Shown piece by piece: positions 17,737-28,498 of a stretch of 64,000 nucleotides of DNA (position 1 is its first letter; every line of letters starts with the position of its first letter). The translations under genes and the position numbers were made by a program. The DNA comes from Desulfonatronum lacustre DSM 10312 (GTDB lineage: Bacteria; Desulfobacterota; Desulfovibrionia; Desulfovibrionales; Desulfonatronaceae), in the NCBI RefSeq assembly GCF_000519265.1, contig NZ_KI912608.1, forward strand, positions 385,665-449,664, written 5' to 3'. A model generated the notes under the pieces. The model saw only the letters and a program-made list of their open reading frames with translations. It searched no databases and was not told the DNA's origin.

Positions 17737-18849
17737 ATGACCCATCCCAAGAACATCACCGACATCGCCGCGCTGTCCGGACTGTCCCCGGAAGAGCGGG
17801 AACGCCTGCGTCCGGTTATGGATACGTTCGATTTCCTGTCCAACGAATATTATTTGTCGCTCATTGACTGGACCGATCCGGATGACCCGATCCGCAAGGT
17901 CATTGTGCCCTGCGTCGAGGAACTGGAAGAGTGGGGGCACTTGGACCCGTCCAACGAGAGCAAGTACTCCGTGATGCAGGGCGTGCAGCACAAGTACGAG
18001 AGCACGGCGGTGTTTCTGGCCAGCGACGCCTGCGGCGGATACTGCCGGTTCTGTTTCCGCAAACGGCTGTTCATCCACCCGGAGCAGCGCGAATTCCTGA
18101 CGGACGTGGACGCGGCCCTGGACTACGTGCGCGGCCATCCGGAAATCAACAACGTCCTAATCACCGGCGGGGACGGTCTGATGCTGCCTACGGCCCGGTT
18201 GGAGCGGATCGTCTCCGGGCTGCGGGGGATCGACCACGTCCGGATCATCCGCGTGGGCACCAAGCTGATGGCCTACAACCCGTACCGGGTGCTCAATGAT
18301 CCGGAACTGATCCGACTCGTGGAGCGGTACAGCCTGCCGGATCGGCGGATGTACTTCATGCTCCATTTCAATCATCCCCGGGAGATCACCGAGCAAAGCA
18401 TCGCCGCCTGCGACATGCTGCTCAGAGCCGGAGCCGTGCTCTGCAACCAGACCCCCATGCTGCGCGGGGTGAACGACACGCCGGAGGTCCTGGGCGAACT
18501 GTTCAACAAGCTCTCCTACATCGGCGTGCCGCCCTACTACGTGTTCCTGTGCCGGCCCACGGTGGGCAACCTGCCCTTTGCCGTGCCCGTGGAACAGGCG
18601 CATAACATTTTTCTGGGGGCCAAGAGCATGTGTTCGGGTCTGGCCAAACGGCCCCGGCTGACCATGTCCCACGCCACGGGCAAGATCGAGGTCCTGGCCT
18701 CCACCTCGGACCAGATGATCTTCCGCTACCACCGGGCCGCGACCCCGGAGCAGAGCGCGGAAGTGGTCATCTGCAAAAAGAACCCCGAAGCCTACTGGTT
18801 CGACGATTATCAGGAGATCATGGAAGTGGTCAGTTTGGGCGACGGGTAG
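17737..18849 (+). CDS. KamA-family radical-SAM protein (lysine 2,3-aminomutase-like)
   Basis: A 370-residue radical-SAM protein. The [4Fe-4S] ligands are C99, C103 and C106 in ACGGYCRFCF. The surrounding KYESTAVFLASDAC and LITGGDGLMLP match the KamA/EpmB family. PLP-binding features are less certain: the C-terminal region FAVPVEQAHNIF is present, but it is shorter than true lysine aminomutases (about 415). ATG 17737 follows an AGGAGG site. Substrate is unknown; a mutase or epoxy/amino-sugar role cannot be chosen from sequence. It ends at a strong terminator. Confidence 0.82.
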   Translation: MTHPKNITDIAALSGLSPEERERLRPVMDTFDFLSNEYYLSLIDWTDPDDPIRKVIVPCVEELEEWGHLDPSNESKYSVMQGVQHKYESTAVFLASDACGGYCRFCFRKRLFIHPEQREFLTDVDAALDYVRGHPEINNVLITGGDGLMLPTARLERIVSGLRGIDHVRIIRVGTKLMAYNPYRVLNDPELIRLVERYSLPDRRMYFMLHFNHPREITEQSIAACDMLLRAGAVLCNQTPMLRGVNDTPEVLGELFNKLSYIGVPPYYVFLCRPTVGNLPFAVPVEQAHNIFLGAKSMCSGLAKRPRLTMSHATGKIEVLASTSDQMIFRYHRAATPEQSAEVVICKKNPEAYWFDDYQEIMEVVSLGDG

Positions 18850-18873
18850 TTTTCATTCGCAACAGAGGCAAGC

Positions 18874-18921
18874 AAAAAGCCGGGGCGCCGCGATGGAATA
18901 TCGCGGCGCCCCGGCTTTTTT
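18874..18921 (+). terminator. rho-independent terminator after the KamA-like gene
   Basis: A perfect 16-bp stem GCCGGGGCGCCGCGAT with loop GGAAT, followed by TTTTTT and preceded by AAAAA. It can work for both the KamA-like gene and, read leftward, the toxin gene at 19003. Confidence 0.92.
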
Positions 18922-19002
18922 GGGGGGAGACACTTTGGGGAGCTTCAAAATACGGAGAAATACTTCATCCGTCGGCATCTCTTCAAGATTGTATCGGGCG
19001 GT

Positions 19003-19323
19003 TCACTTTCCAAAAAGCTCCGAGTGCGTACCAGCACGGACGAAAACGATGGAGTCGCCAGCAAGGCGGTAGATCAAGAGAAAATCGCCGCCTATATGGC
19101 ATTCCCGATGATCACTCCAATTCCCTTTCAGTTGATGATCCTTCCATTCCGGGCCAAGCGGCACGTCATTGGCCACCAACTGAAGCATCACACCTTTGAG
19201 AAGGTTCATGTCATATCGGGCGCTGCGGGAAAGTCGTTCCCAGTCTTTCAAGAATTGCTTGGCGTAGTCCGTCGCGCGAGGCGGACGGGTTCGTTTACTT
19301 CCGGGCGCTTTTTTCGAGGTCAT
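19003..19323 (-). CDS. yafQ: YafQ-family mRNA interferase toxin
   Basis: A 106-residue RelE/YafQ toxin. Family blocks are YAKQFLKDWERLSRSARYDMNLLKGVM, the core LGPEWKDHQLKGNWSDHRECHIGGDFLLIYR, and the C-terminal GTHSELFG with the catalytic His (His100 region). The basic N-terminal extension is longer than in E. coli (92 residues). It overlaps the antitoxin gene by 29 bases. It cleaves mRNA on the ribosome. Confidence 0.9.
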   Translation of the reverse strand: MTSKKAPGSKRTRPPRATDYAKQFLKDWERLSRSARYDMNLLKGVMLQLVANDVPLGPEWKDHQLKGNWSDHRECHIGGDFLLIYRLAGDSIVFVRAGTHSELFGK

Positions 19324-19573
19324 CCATCAACGCCTCGGGTGTGGTGAACCGCAAAGGCCGGGAAGCCATTATTTCACGCGCTTCCTCCATCGCAGCCTGC
19401 GTCTCGGCGTTTGGAACCTTGAGCTCCAGGGGGAAGGCCTGATCAGCAATGATGCGTTTCAAGAGAATCCGCACGGCGTCAGAAACCGTCAGCCCCATGG
19501 AACCCAAGGCCTGAACGGCTTGATCCTTCATTGCCGTATCGACGCGGACATGAAGCATGGATGTTTGCGGCAT
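19295..19573 (-). CDS. dinJ: RelB/DinJ-family antitoxin
   Basis: A 92-residue antitoxin. The ribbon-helix-helix start LHVRVDTAMKDQAVQALGSMGLTVSDAVRILLKRI is diagnostic of RelB/DinJ, followed by FPLELKVPNAET. It precedes and overlaps the YafQ gene, which is the normal order. ATG 19573 follows an AAAGGAG site. An imperfect GTATCT/GGTATAC inverted repeat at about 19601-19618 is a possible autoregulatory operator. Confidence 0.9.
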   Translation of the reverse strand: MPQTSMLHVRVDTAMKDQAVQALGSMGLTVSDAVRILLKRIIADQAFPLELKVPNAETQAAMEEAREIMASRPLRFTTPEALMDDLEKSARK

Positions 19574-19624
19574 ACTCAAAGTCTCCTTTCGATCCACAAT
19601 GTATCTCTTTTGGTATACGGTCAA

Positions 19625-19652
19625 GTAGGGGCACGGCGCGCCGTGCCCCTAC
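19625..19652. repeat. perfect 28-bp GC-rich palindrome
   Basis: GTAGGGGCACGGCG is followed immediately by its exact complement, ending CCCCTAC. It has no loop and no T-run, so a terminator is unlikely. It lies between the 3' end of glgE and the antitoxin promoter. Similar GTAGGGGCACGGC palindromes are known as interspersed repeats in many bacterial genomes. Confidence 0.7.
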
Positions 19653-19677
19653 GCGAACAGAGGCGGGCTGGAGGGGA

Positions 19678-21735
<2,058 letters not shown>

Positions 21736-21749
21736 GGCGTCTCCTGGGG

Positions 21750-22484
21750 TTATTGGGAGGTGGAAGGCAGTGTGATGCGCTCCCAGGAAGGGTCGGTGAG
21801 GTCGATTAGTTGCAGGCAACCGTGAAACAGGGGGCGATGGCCGCAAGCCACGGCCACGGCCTCGCGGCACTGCAACGCGGCGACCAGCCAGACGCAGGGG
21901 GCCAGGGTGCCCAGGGGAACTTCCGCGTCTTCTGTCCGGTCGTTCTGGCCCAGCACGCCCTGGAAAATGCCCGGGTCCGGATCTCCCGGAAGCTGGGTGG
22001 TGATGAAGCCGGTCCAGCCGGCCACTGCCGCGCTGATCACGGGCAGGCCGGCTTGGGCCGCGGCCTTGCGCAGGGCCAGCTTGGTGGGCAGGTCCCCCAG
22101 GGCGTCCAGGACGATGTCCGCGCCCTGGATGAAGTCCGGCATGTCCTTGGGGGCGACGACGGCCTGCCGGGTGGAGAGGTCCACTTCCGAGTTCACGGCC
22201 TGGATTCGCTCCAAGGCCGCCTCGGCCTTGGGCCGTCCGATGGTCGACTCCAGGCAGAACAACTGGCGGTTGAGGTTGCTGGCCTCGAACACGTCGCCGT
22301 CCGCGGCTCGAATCCAGCCCTGGTCCCTGCGGCCGAAGCCCATCCGGGCCAGCATTTCCAAAAGGGTTCCTCCCAGACCGCCGAGACCCAATTGGCAGAT
22401 CCGGGCCGCGTGCAGCCGTTGCTGATCCGCCTCGGAAAGCGTTGAGAAGTTTCGGATATAACGCTGGTCAAGGGATGCGGACAT
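21750..22484 (-). CDS. ThiF/MoeB-family adenylyltransferase (E1-like)
   Basis: A 244-residue protein of the HesA/MoeB/ThiF fold. The nucleotide-binding block is QLGLGGLGGTLLEMLARMG, followed by NLNRQLFCLESTIGRPKAEAALERI. It adenylates the C-terminal Gly-Gly of a small sulfur carrier. The two zinc-binding CxxC motifs of many MoeB/ThiF proteins are not seen. The carrier gene is directly upstream. ATG 22484 with a GGAGG site was chosen. Which cofactor it serves (molybdopterin, tungsten cofactor or thiamine) is not clear. Confidence 0.85.
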   Translation of the reverse strand: MSASLDQRYIRNFSTLSEADQQRLHAARICQLGLGGLGGTLLEMLARMGFGRRDQGWIRAADGDVFEASNLNRQLFCLESTIGRPKAEAALERIQAVNSEVDLSTRQAVVAPKDMPDFIQGADIVLDALGDLPTKLALRKAAAQAGLPVISAAVAGWTGFITTQLPGDPDPGIFQGVLGQNDRTEDAEVPLGTLAPCVWLVAALQCREAVAVACGHRPLFHGCLQLIDLTDPSWERITLPSTSQ

Positions 22485-22488
22485 GGCC

Positions 22489-22713
22489 TCAACCACCTCC
22501 AACCGCTGGAAAGAGACCGACCCGGTCGCCCTCCTGCAGTTCGTATTCCGGGCCGACGATCACGCCGTTGGCGAAGGAAATCTTGATCTCGCCCTCGGGA
22601 ATGCCCAGAAAGGCGATCAGGTCCCGGAGCATGGGCTTTGGTCCGAGATGGAATTCGCTCTCTTTGGGCTGAAATTTGGCCAGGGTGGCGTAGCATTTGA
22701 CTTCGAGCAGCAT
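22489..22713 (-). CDS. MoaD/ThiS-family sulfur carrier protein
   Basis: A 74-residue ubiquitin-like protein. It starts MLLEVKCYATLAKF, holds GVIVGPEYELQEGDRVGLFP, and ends in the essential Gly-Gly (PAVGGG). It should be adenylated and thiocarboxylated by the ThiF-like protein four bases downstream. ATG 22713 is the first start matching family length. It forms the first gene of the carrier-E1-glgE cluster. Confidence 0.88.
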   Translation of the reverse strand: MLLEVKCYATLAKFQPKESEFHLGPKPMLRDLIAFLGIPEGEIKISFANGVIVGPEYELQEGDRVGLFPAVGGG

Positions 22714-22854
22714 GGGAGATCCTTGGTTGATGATGAACGATGGCCCGTCGAGGCGGGGAGGGAGCCGTTCCGGGGTTTTCTCCGCAACACGATAAAAAAT
22801 GTAAAGAAGCCGGGGCGGATGGTCAACTGGAAGTGGAGGAGGAAAGGAGGGCAA

Positions 22855-23010
22855 ATTTGATCTCGATTCTCACGCGCTCTCGGATCGGTATTGAAATCGG
22901 AATCGCTATCGAAATCGAACGTCAATGGCACTAAAGATATCGTAATCACAGGATGATGCACAGTATTTTTTCGATAGCGATTTCGATACCGATTTGGATC
23001 GGAAAGAGGG
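22855..23010. mobile_element. hexamer palindrome element E (subtype 2)
   Basis: Intergenic element in the 428-base divergent gap before the PIN-DegT gene. The left arm at 22883-22918 is built of ATCG-NN units (ATCGGTATTG, AAATCGGAATCG) and the right arm at 22970-23001 of their complements. The centre has CGTAATCACAGG-TGATGCACAG, shared with elements F, G and H. A possible flanking repeat GGAAAGGAGGG/GGAAAGAGGG is imperfect. Confidence 0.65.
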
Positions 23011-23068
23011 ATATTGAAAATCTTTCGCGGAGACGGGAGGGAGGCGCGCGGGCATGTGAAAGAACCTT

Positions 23069-23097
23069 TTGACATCCGTGGGGCAACAACCTAAATT
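23069..23097 (+). promoter_or_regulatory. sigma-70-like promoter of the PIN-DegT gene
   Basis: TTGACA at 23069 and TAAATT at 23092 with a 17-base spacer, 44 bases before the start codon. The -35 is a perfect match and the -10 matches four of six. Confidence 0.6.
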
Positions 23098-23141
23098 TCG
23101 CCTCTTTTGCCCGCCCTATATCATTTCGAGGTACAATAACC

Positions 23142-24821
23142 ATGCATCAGTTTGTTTTGGATAGCGATGCTCTGGCCTTGGCGCTGGAGATCGCGGCGTC
23201 GGACTCCGTCCCGGACGAGGACCGGGAGCGTACGGCCATGGCTTCTCTGCTCGCCATGGCCGGGGACGAGACACTCGGGTTGTGGGTTCATCCGCACACG
23301 GTGTCCGACCGCTTGACCCGAAGGCGACGAGAGCTCGCCCTGGAAGGTATCTTTCCGACGAAAGAGAAGGAATCCGTCTCGGAGTTGGCGGGGGGGATGG
23401 CCGCCCTGCTGGAGACCGTCCGCCTGCTGCCCGCTCCAGGCGTGCAGTTGTTGCAGGTTTTGCATCAGGAAGCTGCGGACCCGCTGCTGGACCTGACCCT
23501 TCTCGCTGCTGAAGAGTACCTTGAAAGCTTCGTGCTTGTTTCGCGTCTGGCCGAAGACTCGTCGGTCCGACGGCTCACCCCGGAAGCCTGCGTGCGCCTG
23601 GTGGCCGAGGAATTGGAATCCGAATTGTCCGAAAACGGGGCGACTCCCGTGCCCCCCGTTCCCTTTGTCGATTTGAAGGCCCAGCAGATGAGCATCTACC
23701 CGGTCCTGGAAGCGAACATCTTCCAGGTCGTGAAGAGCTGCAAGTTCATTCTCGGGCCGGAAGTGGAGGAGCTGGAACAGCGCCTGGCCGACTACACCAA
23801 AACGCGGCACGTGGTGTCCTGCTCATCGGGCACCGAAGCCCTGGCCCTGGCCCTGATGGCCTACGACATCGGGCCCGGAGACGCGGTCTTCACCACGCCG
23901 TTCAGTTTCATCGCCACGGCCGAGGTGATCTGCCTGCGGGGGGCCACGCCGATATTCGTGGACATCGATCCCCGGACCTTCAATCTGGACCCGGAAAAGC
24001 TGGACGCGGCCGTGACCGCCCTGGTTTCCGGAAAGGGCGATCACCCGTTGCCCGATGCGGCCCGAGGGCTGACGCCCCGGGCCGTGATCACCGTGGACCT
24101 GTTCGGTCTGCCCGCGGACCATGCCCGCATTCGCGAGGTCGCGGTCAGGCACGGCTTGCGGGTCATCGAGGACGCGGCCCAGTCCTTCGGCGGGATGGAG
24201 CATGGCCGACGGGCCTGCGCCCTGGGCGACATCGGCTGCACGTCGTTTTTTCCGGCCAAGCCTCTGGGCGGGTACGGCGAAGGCGGGGCCTGCTTCACGG
24301 ACGACGCGGAGTTGGCCGAGCGGATGCGGTCCATCCGGGTCCACGGTCAGGGTACGTCGCGCTATGAACATGCTCGGCTGGGCACCAACGCCCGTTTGGA
24401 CAGCCTGCAAGCGGCCGTCTTGCTGGCCAAGATGGACGTCTTCCCCCTGGAACTGGAGCGTCGCGAAGCATTGGCCGCCGCCTATTCCCGGCTTCTGGAA
24501 CCCTGCGCCCTGACTCCTCCGTACATTCCCGAAGGGTTCGGCTCGGCCTGGGCCCAGTACTCCCTGCTGGCTCGGGACGAGGCCCATCGGGACGCCTGCC
24601 GTCAAGCCCTGACGGATGCCGGGATTCCCAGCGTGATCTACTACCCCATTCCCCTGCATCTGCAACGCGTTTTCCTGCCGTTGGGCTACGCGCCGGGGGA
24701 CCTGCCGGTCTGCGAGGCCACGTCGCGACGCATTTTCAGCCTGCCCATGCACCCCTATCTGCCCAGCCGAACCCAGGAGCGGATCGCCAGGATTCTGTGC
24801 GATATCGCGCCGCGGAATTGA
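23142..24821 (+). CDS. PIN-like domain fused to DegT/DnrJ/EryC1 sugar aminotransferase
   Basis: A 559-residue fusion. Residues 1 to about 165 look like a PIN domain: start FVLDSDALALALEIA, HPHTVSDRL, and DPLLDLTLLAAEEYLESFVLVSRL near residue 115-140. Residues about 175-559 are a PLP aminotransferase of the WbpE/GnnB type, with SCSSGTEALALAL, VITVDLFGLPAD, EDAAQSFGG and the PLP lysine in FFPAKPLGGYGEGG. It is followed by a Gfo/Idh dehydrogenase and lpxB, so a role in making a 3-amino sugar for lipid A is plausible. The PIN part is unexplained. Confidence 0.78.
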   Translation: MHQFVLDSDALALALEIAASDSVPDEDRERTAMASLLAMAGDETLGLWVHPHTVSDRLTRRRRELALEGIFPTKEKESVSELAGGMAALLETVRLLPAPGVQLLQVLHQEAADPLLDLTLLAAEEYLESFVLVSRLAEDSSVRRLTPEACVRLVAEELESELSENGATPVPPVPFVDLKAQQMSIYPVLEANIFQVVKSCKFILGPEVEELEQRLADYTKTRHVVSCSSGTEALALALMAYDIGPGDAVFTTPFSFIATAEVICLRGATPIFVDIDPRTFNLDPEKLDAAVTALVSGKGDHPLPDAARGLTPRAVITVDLFGLPADHARIREVAVRHGLRVIEDAAQSFGGMEHGRRACALGDIGCTSFFPAKPLGGYGEGGACFTDDAELAERMRSIRVHGQGTSRYEHARLGTNARLDSLQAAVLLAKMDVFPLELERREALAAAYSRLLEPCALTPPYIPEGFGSAWAQYSLLARDEAHRDACRQALTDAGIPSVIYYPIPLHLQRVFLPLGYAPGDLPVCEATSRRIFSLPMHPYLPSRTQERIARILCDIAPRN

Positions 24822-24853
24822 ACGCCGTGGCACATCACGAAAATGAGAGCATC

Positions 24854-25855
24854 ATGAACGATTCCCAACCACTCAAAGTCGGCCTGATCGGGGTCGGCAA
24901 GATGGGCGGCAACCATTTACGGGTGCTGTCCTACATGAAACCGGTGCAGGTGGTCTTCATTCACGACCGCAACCGGGACAAGGAGGCCAGGCTGGCCGAG
25001 GAATACGGCACGCGACCGGCCGAGGACCTGGAAAAGGATCTGGCCCTGGTGGACGCCGTGGTCCTGGCCACGCCGACCTCCACCCACCTGGAGTACATCG
25101 AGCTGGCCAGCCGGTTCGTAACCAATATGTTCGTGGAAAAGCCGCTCACGGACAGCCTGGAGACCACCCGGGCCGCGGCTAGGCTGGCCCGTGACAAGGG
25201 CCTGCGCATCCAGGTGGGCTTTATCGAGCGCTTCAACCCCGTGGTCACGGAACTGGTCAAGATCGTCGGCCGCTCCGCGGACGTGGTGAACATGGATCTG
25301 ACCCGCACGGACAAGGTGCCGGACCGCAATCTGGACGTGGACGTGGTGCTGGATCTGATGGTTCACGACCTGGACCTGGCCCTGCATCTGCGCGGTCCGG
25401 TGGAGCGGATTCAGGCCTTCGGGCATGCCCAGGACGGGCTGACCGCCCTGGCGCACGCCGTATTGGTCCACAGCAACGGGACCATTTCCCGGGTCATGGC
25501 CAGCAAGATCACCGAAAAACGGATCCGTCAGATCGCCGTGACCTGTCCGGAGATGTACGTGGAGGCGGACCTGCTGCAAAAGGAACTGGTCCTGCATCGC
25601 AAGACCGTGGCCCAGCGCTACGCGGATCTGTCCCTGGCCTCGGTGCGCGAGGCCGTTTTCGTGCCCCATGAGGAGGCCCTGCTGGGGCAGTTGCTGGCCT
25701 TTGCCGGATACTGCCGGGGTCGGGACTGCTCCATCCCCGCCTCCGTGCCCACGGTGGAAGCGGCGGTGGCGTCCATGGAACTGGCCGAGGTGATCCGCAA
25801 AAGCATCACGGAAAACGCCACCGCGCCGGTTTCGTACCAGCCCATCGGGTTCTGA
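24854..25855 (+). CDS. Gfo/Idh/MocA-family sugar dehydrogenase (GnnA/WbpB-like)
   Basis: A 333-residue NAD(P)-dependent oxidoreductase. The Rossmann start VGLIGVGKMGGNH and the catalytic EKP motif (FVEKPLTDSLE) are present, with IQVGFIERFNP after it. In related organisms a gene of this type next to lpxB acts with an aminotransferase to make UDP-GlcNAc3N for lipid A; here both partners flank it. That role is inferred. ATG 24854 overlaps nothing; it lies 32 bases after the aminotransferase. Confidence 0.85.
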   Translation: MNDSQPLKVGLIGVGKMGGNHLRVLSYMKPVQVVFIHDRNRDKEARLAEEYGTRPAEDLEKDLALVDAVVLATPTSTHLEYIELASRFVTNMFVEKPLTDSLETTRAAARLARDKGLRIQVGFIERFNPVVTELVKIVGRSADVVNMDLTRTDKVPDRNLDVDVVLDLMVHDLDLALHLRGPVERIQAFGHAQDGLTALAHAVLVHSNGTISRVMASKITEKRIRQIAVTCPEMYVEADLLQKELVLHRKTVAQRYADLSLASVREAVFVPHEEALLGQLLAFAGYCRGRDCSIPASVPTVEAAVASMELAEVIRKSITENATAPVSYQPIGF

Positions 25856-25857
25856 GC

Positions 25858-27009
25858 ATGGCCGCGCTCCGGGTTTGGCTGAGCGCCTGCGAACCTTCCG
25901 GGGACCTGCACGCCGGGCTGTTGGCCGGGGCGCTGCGGGAGCTGCACCCAGGAATCCAGCTCTCCGGCATGGGCGGTCCGACCATGGAGGAACAGGGAGT
26001 CGACCTGCGGCTGCGCATGGAGGGGCTTTCGGTGATGGGCGTCTCCGAAGTGTTCGCTTATCTGCCCCGAGTGTTCGGGATGTGGCGGACCATCCGCAAA
26101 GAGTTGGCCGCGTGGCGACCCGACGCCGTGGTTCTGGTGGATTCGCCGGACTTTCATTTCCGGGTGGCCCGAATGGCCTCCTCCCTGGGCATCCCGGTCT
26201 TCTACTACATCAGCCCCCAGGTCTGGGCTTGGCGGCAAGGCCGGGTCGAGTTCCTGAAGCGGCACGTGCGGCGGGTGTTTTGCATCCTGCCCTTTGAGCC
26301 GGAGTTTTATCGCGCACGGGGGATGGACGCGGAGTTCGTCGGCCATCCCCTGGTCGGTGAATTGTCGCGCCCCGAAATTCTGTCCATCGTCCCAAAGCCG
26401 AACCGGATCGGCATTCTGCCTGGCAGCCGCAAATCGGAAATCCAGCGGATGATGCCGATTTTCGGCCAGGCGGCCCAGGAACTGCTCACGGAGAACCCGA
26501 AGCTCGAGTTTTGCGTGGTCAAGGCGCCCAGCGTCGGCGAGGAACTGCTTCGCGAGCACTGCCCGGCTCAGCTTCCCTTGCGCTTCATCGAAGCCAAGGA
26601 CCGCTACGCGGCCATGCGTTCCTGCGCCCTGATTCTGGCCACCTCCGGAACCGCGACCCTGGAATGCGCCCTGCTCCAGGTGCCGACCATCGTAGCCTAC
26701 CGCTTCTCCCGGCTCAGCTTCCTGGTCGGCGTACGGCTGGTCAGGGTGCCGGCCATCAGCCTGGCCAATCTCGTGCTGCGTCGAGCGGTGCTTCCGGAGT
26801 TTATCCAGAATCAGGCCCGGTCGGAGACCATCGCGGCCCAGGCCCGGGAATGGCTCGCTCACCCAAAACGGATGGATCGTATTCGCCATGAGTTGGCCCG
26901 GTTGCCCGAACTTCTTGCCTCTTCCTCCGGCTTCTCCGAAGAGCCACGGGAAGCTCCGGCTCAACGCACCGCCGCGATGATCCTGCGCGATCTTTCAGGT
27001 CGGGGCTGA
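25858..27009 (+). CDS. lpxB: lipid-A-disaccharide synthase
   Basis: A 383-residue peripheral-membrane glycosyltransferase joining UDP-2,3-diacylglucosamine and lipid X. Clear family motifs are SACEPSGDLHAGLL, GMGGPTME, YYISPQVWAWRQGR, and VGHPLV; the nucleotide-binding region IGILPGSRKSEI follows. Start ATG is 2 bases after the preceding stop. Length is standard. Confidence 0.96.
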   Translation: MAALRVWLSACEPSGDLHAGLLAGALRELHPGIQLSGMGGPTMEEQGVDLRLRMEGLSVMGVSEVFAYLPRVFGMWRTIRKELAAWRPDAVVLVDSPDFHFRVARMASSLGIPVFYYISPQVWAWRQGRVEFLKRHVRRVFCILPFEPEFYRARGMDAEFVGHPLVGELSRPEILSIVPKPNRIGILPGSRKSEIQRMMPIFGQAAQELLTENPKLEFCVVKAPSVGEELLREHCPAQLPLRFIEAKDRYAAMRSCALILATSGTATLECALLQVPTIVAYRFSRLSFLVGVRLVRVPAISLANLVLRRAVLPEFIQNQARSETIAAQAREWLAHPKRMDRIRHELARLPELLASSSGFSEEPREAPAQRTAAMILRDLSGRG

Positions 27010-27047
27010 TTTTTGATTATTTCGCTGACAGCGAGAGCGGTGACGTT

Positions 27048-27222
27048 CAGGAAGATTGATCTCGATCCTCACCCGCTATCTGAATCGGTATCGAAATCGA
27101 AATCGTGATCGAAATCGAACATCATGTCCAAGAAGATGACGTAATCACAGGTTGATGCACAGCATTTTTTTTATTGCGATTTTGATCTCGATTCGGATTT
27201 TGATGAGAACAGATTGCCCTGA
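27048..27222. mobile_element. hexamer palindrome element F (subtype 2)
   Basis: 175 bp between lpxB and lptA. Left arm ATCGGTATCGAAATCGAAAT, right arm GCGATTTTGATCTCGATTCG, central CGTAATCACAGGTTGATGCAC. The ends CAGG and CCTGA are inverted. It is flanked by an exact 9-bp direct repeat GGTGACGTT (27039-27047 and 27223-27231), consistent with target-site duplication on insertion. Confidence 0.8.
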
Positions 27223-27352
27223 GGTGACGTTTCTTGGCGCTTTACATCCTCGACGATTCCAGAGTAGCTTTTTTCACAGTGCCTTTACGGGGCTTCCACA
27301 CAAGGCGCCAACAGTTCCAGTCAATTCAACCTCAATGCAGGAGAACAGCGAG

Positions 27353-27862
27353 ATGGTACGATTAGTGAAAATCATGGCGACCACTTTGGTTTTGGCGTGC
27401 ATTGCCGCGTATGTCCATGCCCAGGATCAAGTCCCGGTGAAGATCCTCTCCGACCAGATGGATTATGTTCAGGAGAACAACACCGTCATTTTTCGCGGCA
27501 ACGTCCATGTGGACCGCGAGGACTTCCAGATTTGGAGCGACAAGCTGACGGTGTTCATGGAGTCTTCCGGGGAGCAGGGGCAAATGTCCATGGGTCCGGA
27601 CGGCTCCCAGGACATCGAGAAGCTGCTTGCCGAAGGCTCCGTGCGCATCGAACGCGACAAGCAGGTGGGCACCAGCGAAAAGGCCACGTATTGGACCAAG
27701 CGCGGCGTCGTGGTCATGGAAGGCAATCCCGTGCTCAAAGACGGCGAAAGCTCCATCAGCGGCGAAGTGATCACCTACCACCTGGAAGACAATCGCGGGG
27801 TGGTGGAGGGCGGTGAGCGTCAGCGGGTTCAGGCGATTTTTATGGCTCCGCCCACGCCATAG
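27353..27862 (+). CDS. lptA: lipopolysaccharide transport periplasmic protein LptA
   Basis: A 169-residue OstA-fold protein that bridges inner and outer membranes for LPS. A signal peptide (residues 1-24, cleaving after YVHA) is followed by the LptA/OstA repeat VKILSDQMDYVQENNTVIFRGNV and later ATYWTKRGVVVMEGNPVLKDGESSI. ATG 27353 follows AGGAGAAC. It ends in a bidirectional terminator shared with lptE. It lacks the usual lptB/lptC neighbours in this window. Confidence 0.92.
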   Translation: MVRLVKIMATTLVLACIAAYVHAQDQVPVKILSDQMDYVQENNTVIFRGNVHVDREDFQIWSDKLTVFMESSGEQGQMSMGPDGSQDIEKLLAEGSVRIERDKQVGTSEKATYWTKRGVVVMEGNPVLKDGESSISGEVITYHLEDNRGVVEGGERQRVQAIFMAPPTP

Positions 27863-27881
27863 TCGGCGCATTGGGACAATG

Positions 27882-27921
27882 AATAAAAAAGGCGGCTCCG
27901 CGAGGAGCCGCCTTTTTTATT
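27882..27921. terminator. bidirectional terminator between lptA and lptE
   Basis: AAAAAAGGCGGCTCC, loop GCGA, then GGAGCCGCCTTTTTT. The flanking A and T runs let it terminate both converging transcripts. Confidence 0.93.
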
Positions 27922-27940
27922 CTCGTTTCGCGGGAAGTTT

Positions 27941-28438
27941 TCAATAGTCCGCGCCCAGGGCGTCTGCCGTGCGGCGGATGGCGTTCTCAATGGCCCGTTC
28001 TCCGGCGGCGACTTCATTGGTTCCGGTCTCAAAGGTTTCATAATCGGAAATATGGCCGGAGGACCAGATCCGCGAGCCGTCGACCGCGCTGAGAAACTCG
28101 GTCTCCAGGATGACGGTGGCGCGCTCTCTGAGCGTCTGATCCTGGGCTCCGGAGAGTTCCGTGTCCGTGGAATAGGCGATGATGCGCAGGACGACGTGCG
28201 CTTGAGCCTGCTCGGCGTCGACCCAGTTCACCTGGGCGCGGCGGGTGAATTCGTCGCGAAATCGCGAGCGGAGATACGGATCAATCCAGGCTTCGAGGGT
28301 TGGGTTGTCCACTTCCTGAATATGAATGTTCACCACTCCGCTGGGGAGGGTGATCGGGGCGCTGGCGCTGAAGTGGTAGCCGCAACCCACCAGAAGGAGG
28401 AAGAGGCCTATTGTCAGGTATGGGAAAGTCCGTTGCAT
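27941..28438 (-). CDS. lptE: LPS-assembly lipoprotein LptE
   Basis: A 165-residue lipoprotein. The signal peptide ends in lipobox LLLVGC, followed by GYHFSASAPITLPSGV, typical of LptE, and a two-helix/beta core. It plugs the LptD barrel in the outer membrane. It is directly downstream of lptD (60 bases), so the pair is co-transcribed. Confidence 0.92.
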   Translation of the reverse strand: MQRTFPYLTIGLFLLLVGCGYHFSASAPITLPSGVVNIHIQEVDNPTLEAWIDPYLRSRFRDEFTRRAQVNWVDAEQAQAHVVLRIIAYSTDTELSGAQDQTLRERATVILETEFLSAVDGSRIWSSGHISDYETFETGTNEVAAGERAIENAIRRTADALGADY

Positions 28439-28498
28439 GCTTGCTGTCCTTTGCGTTGTCGTGGGTGAATGATGGTGCGTCGGCGTTTGTGAGGACGA

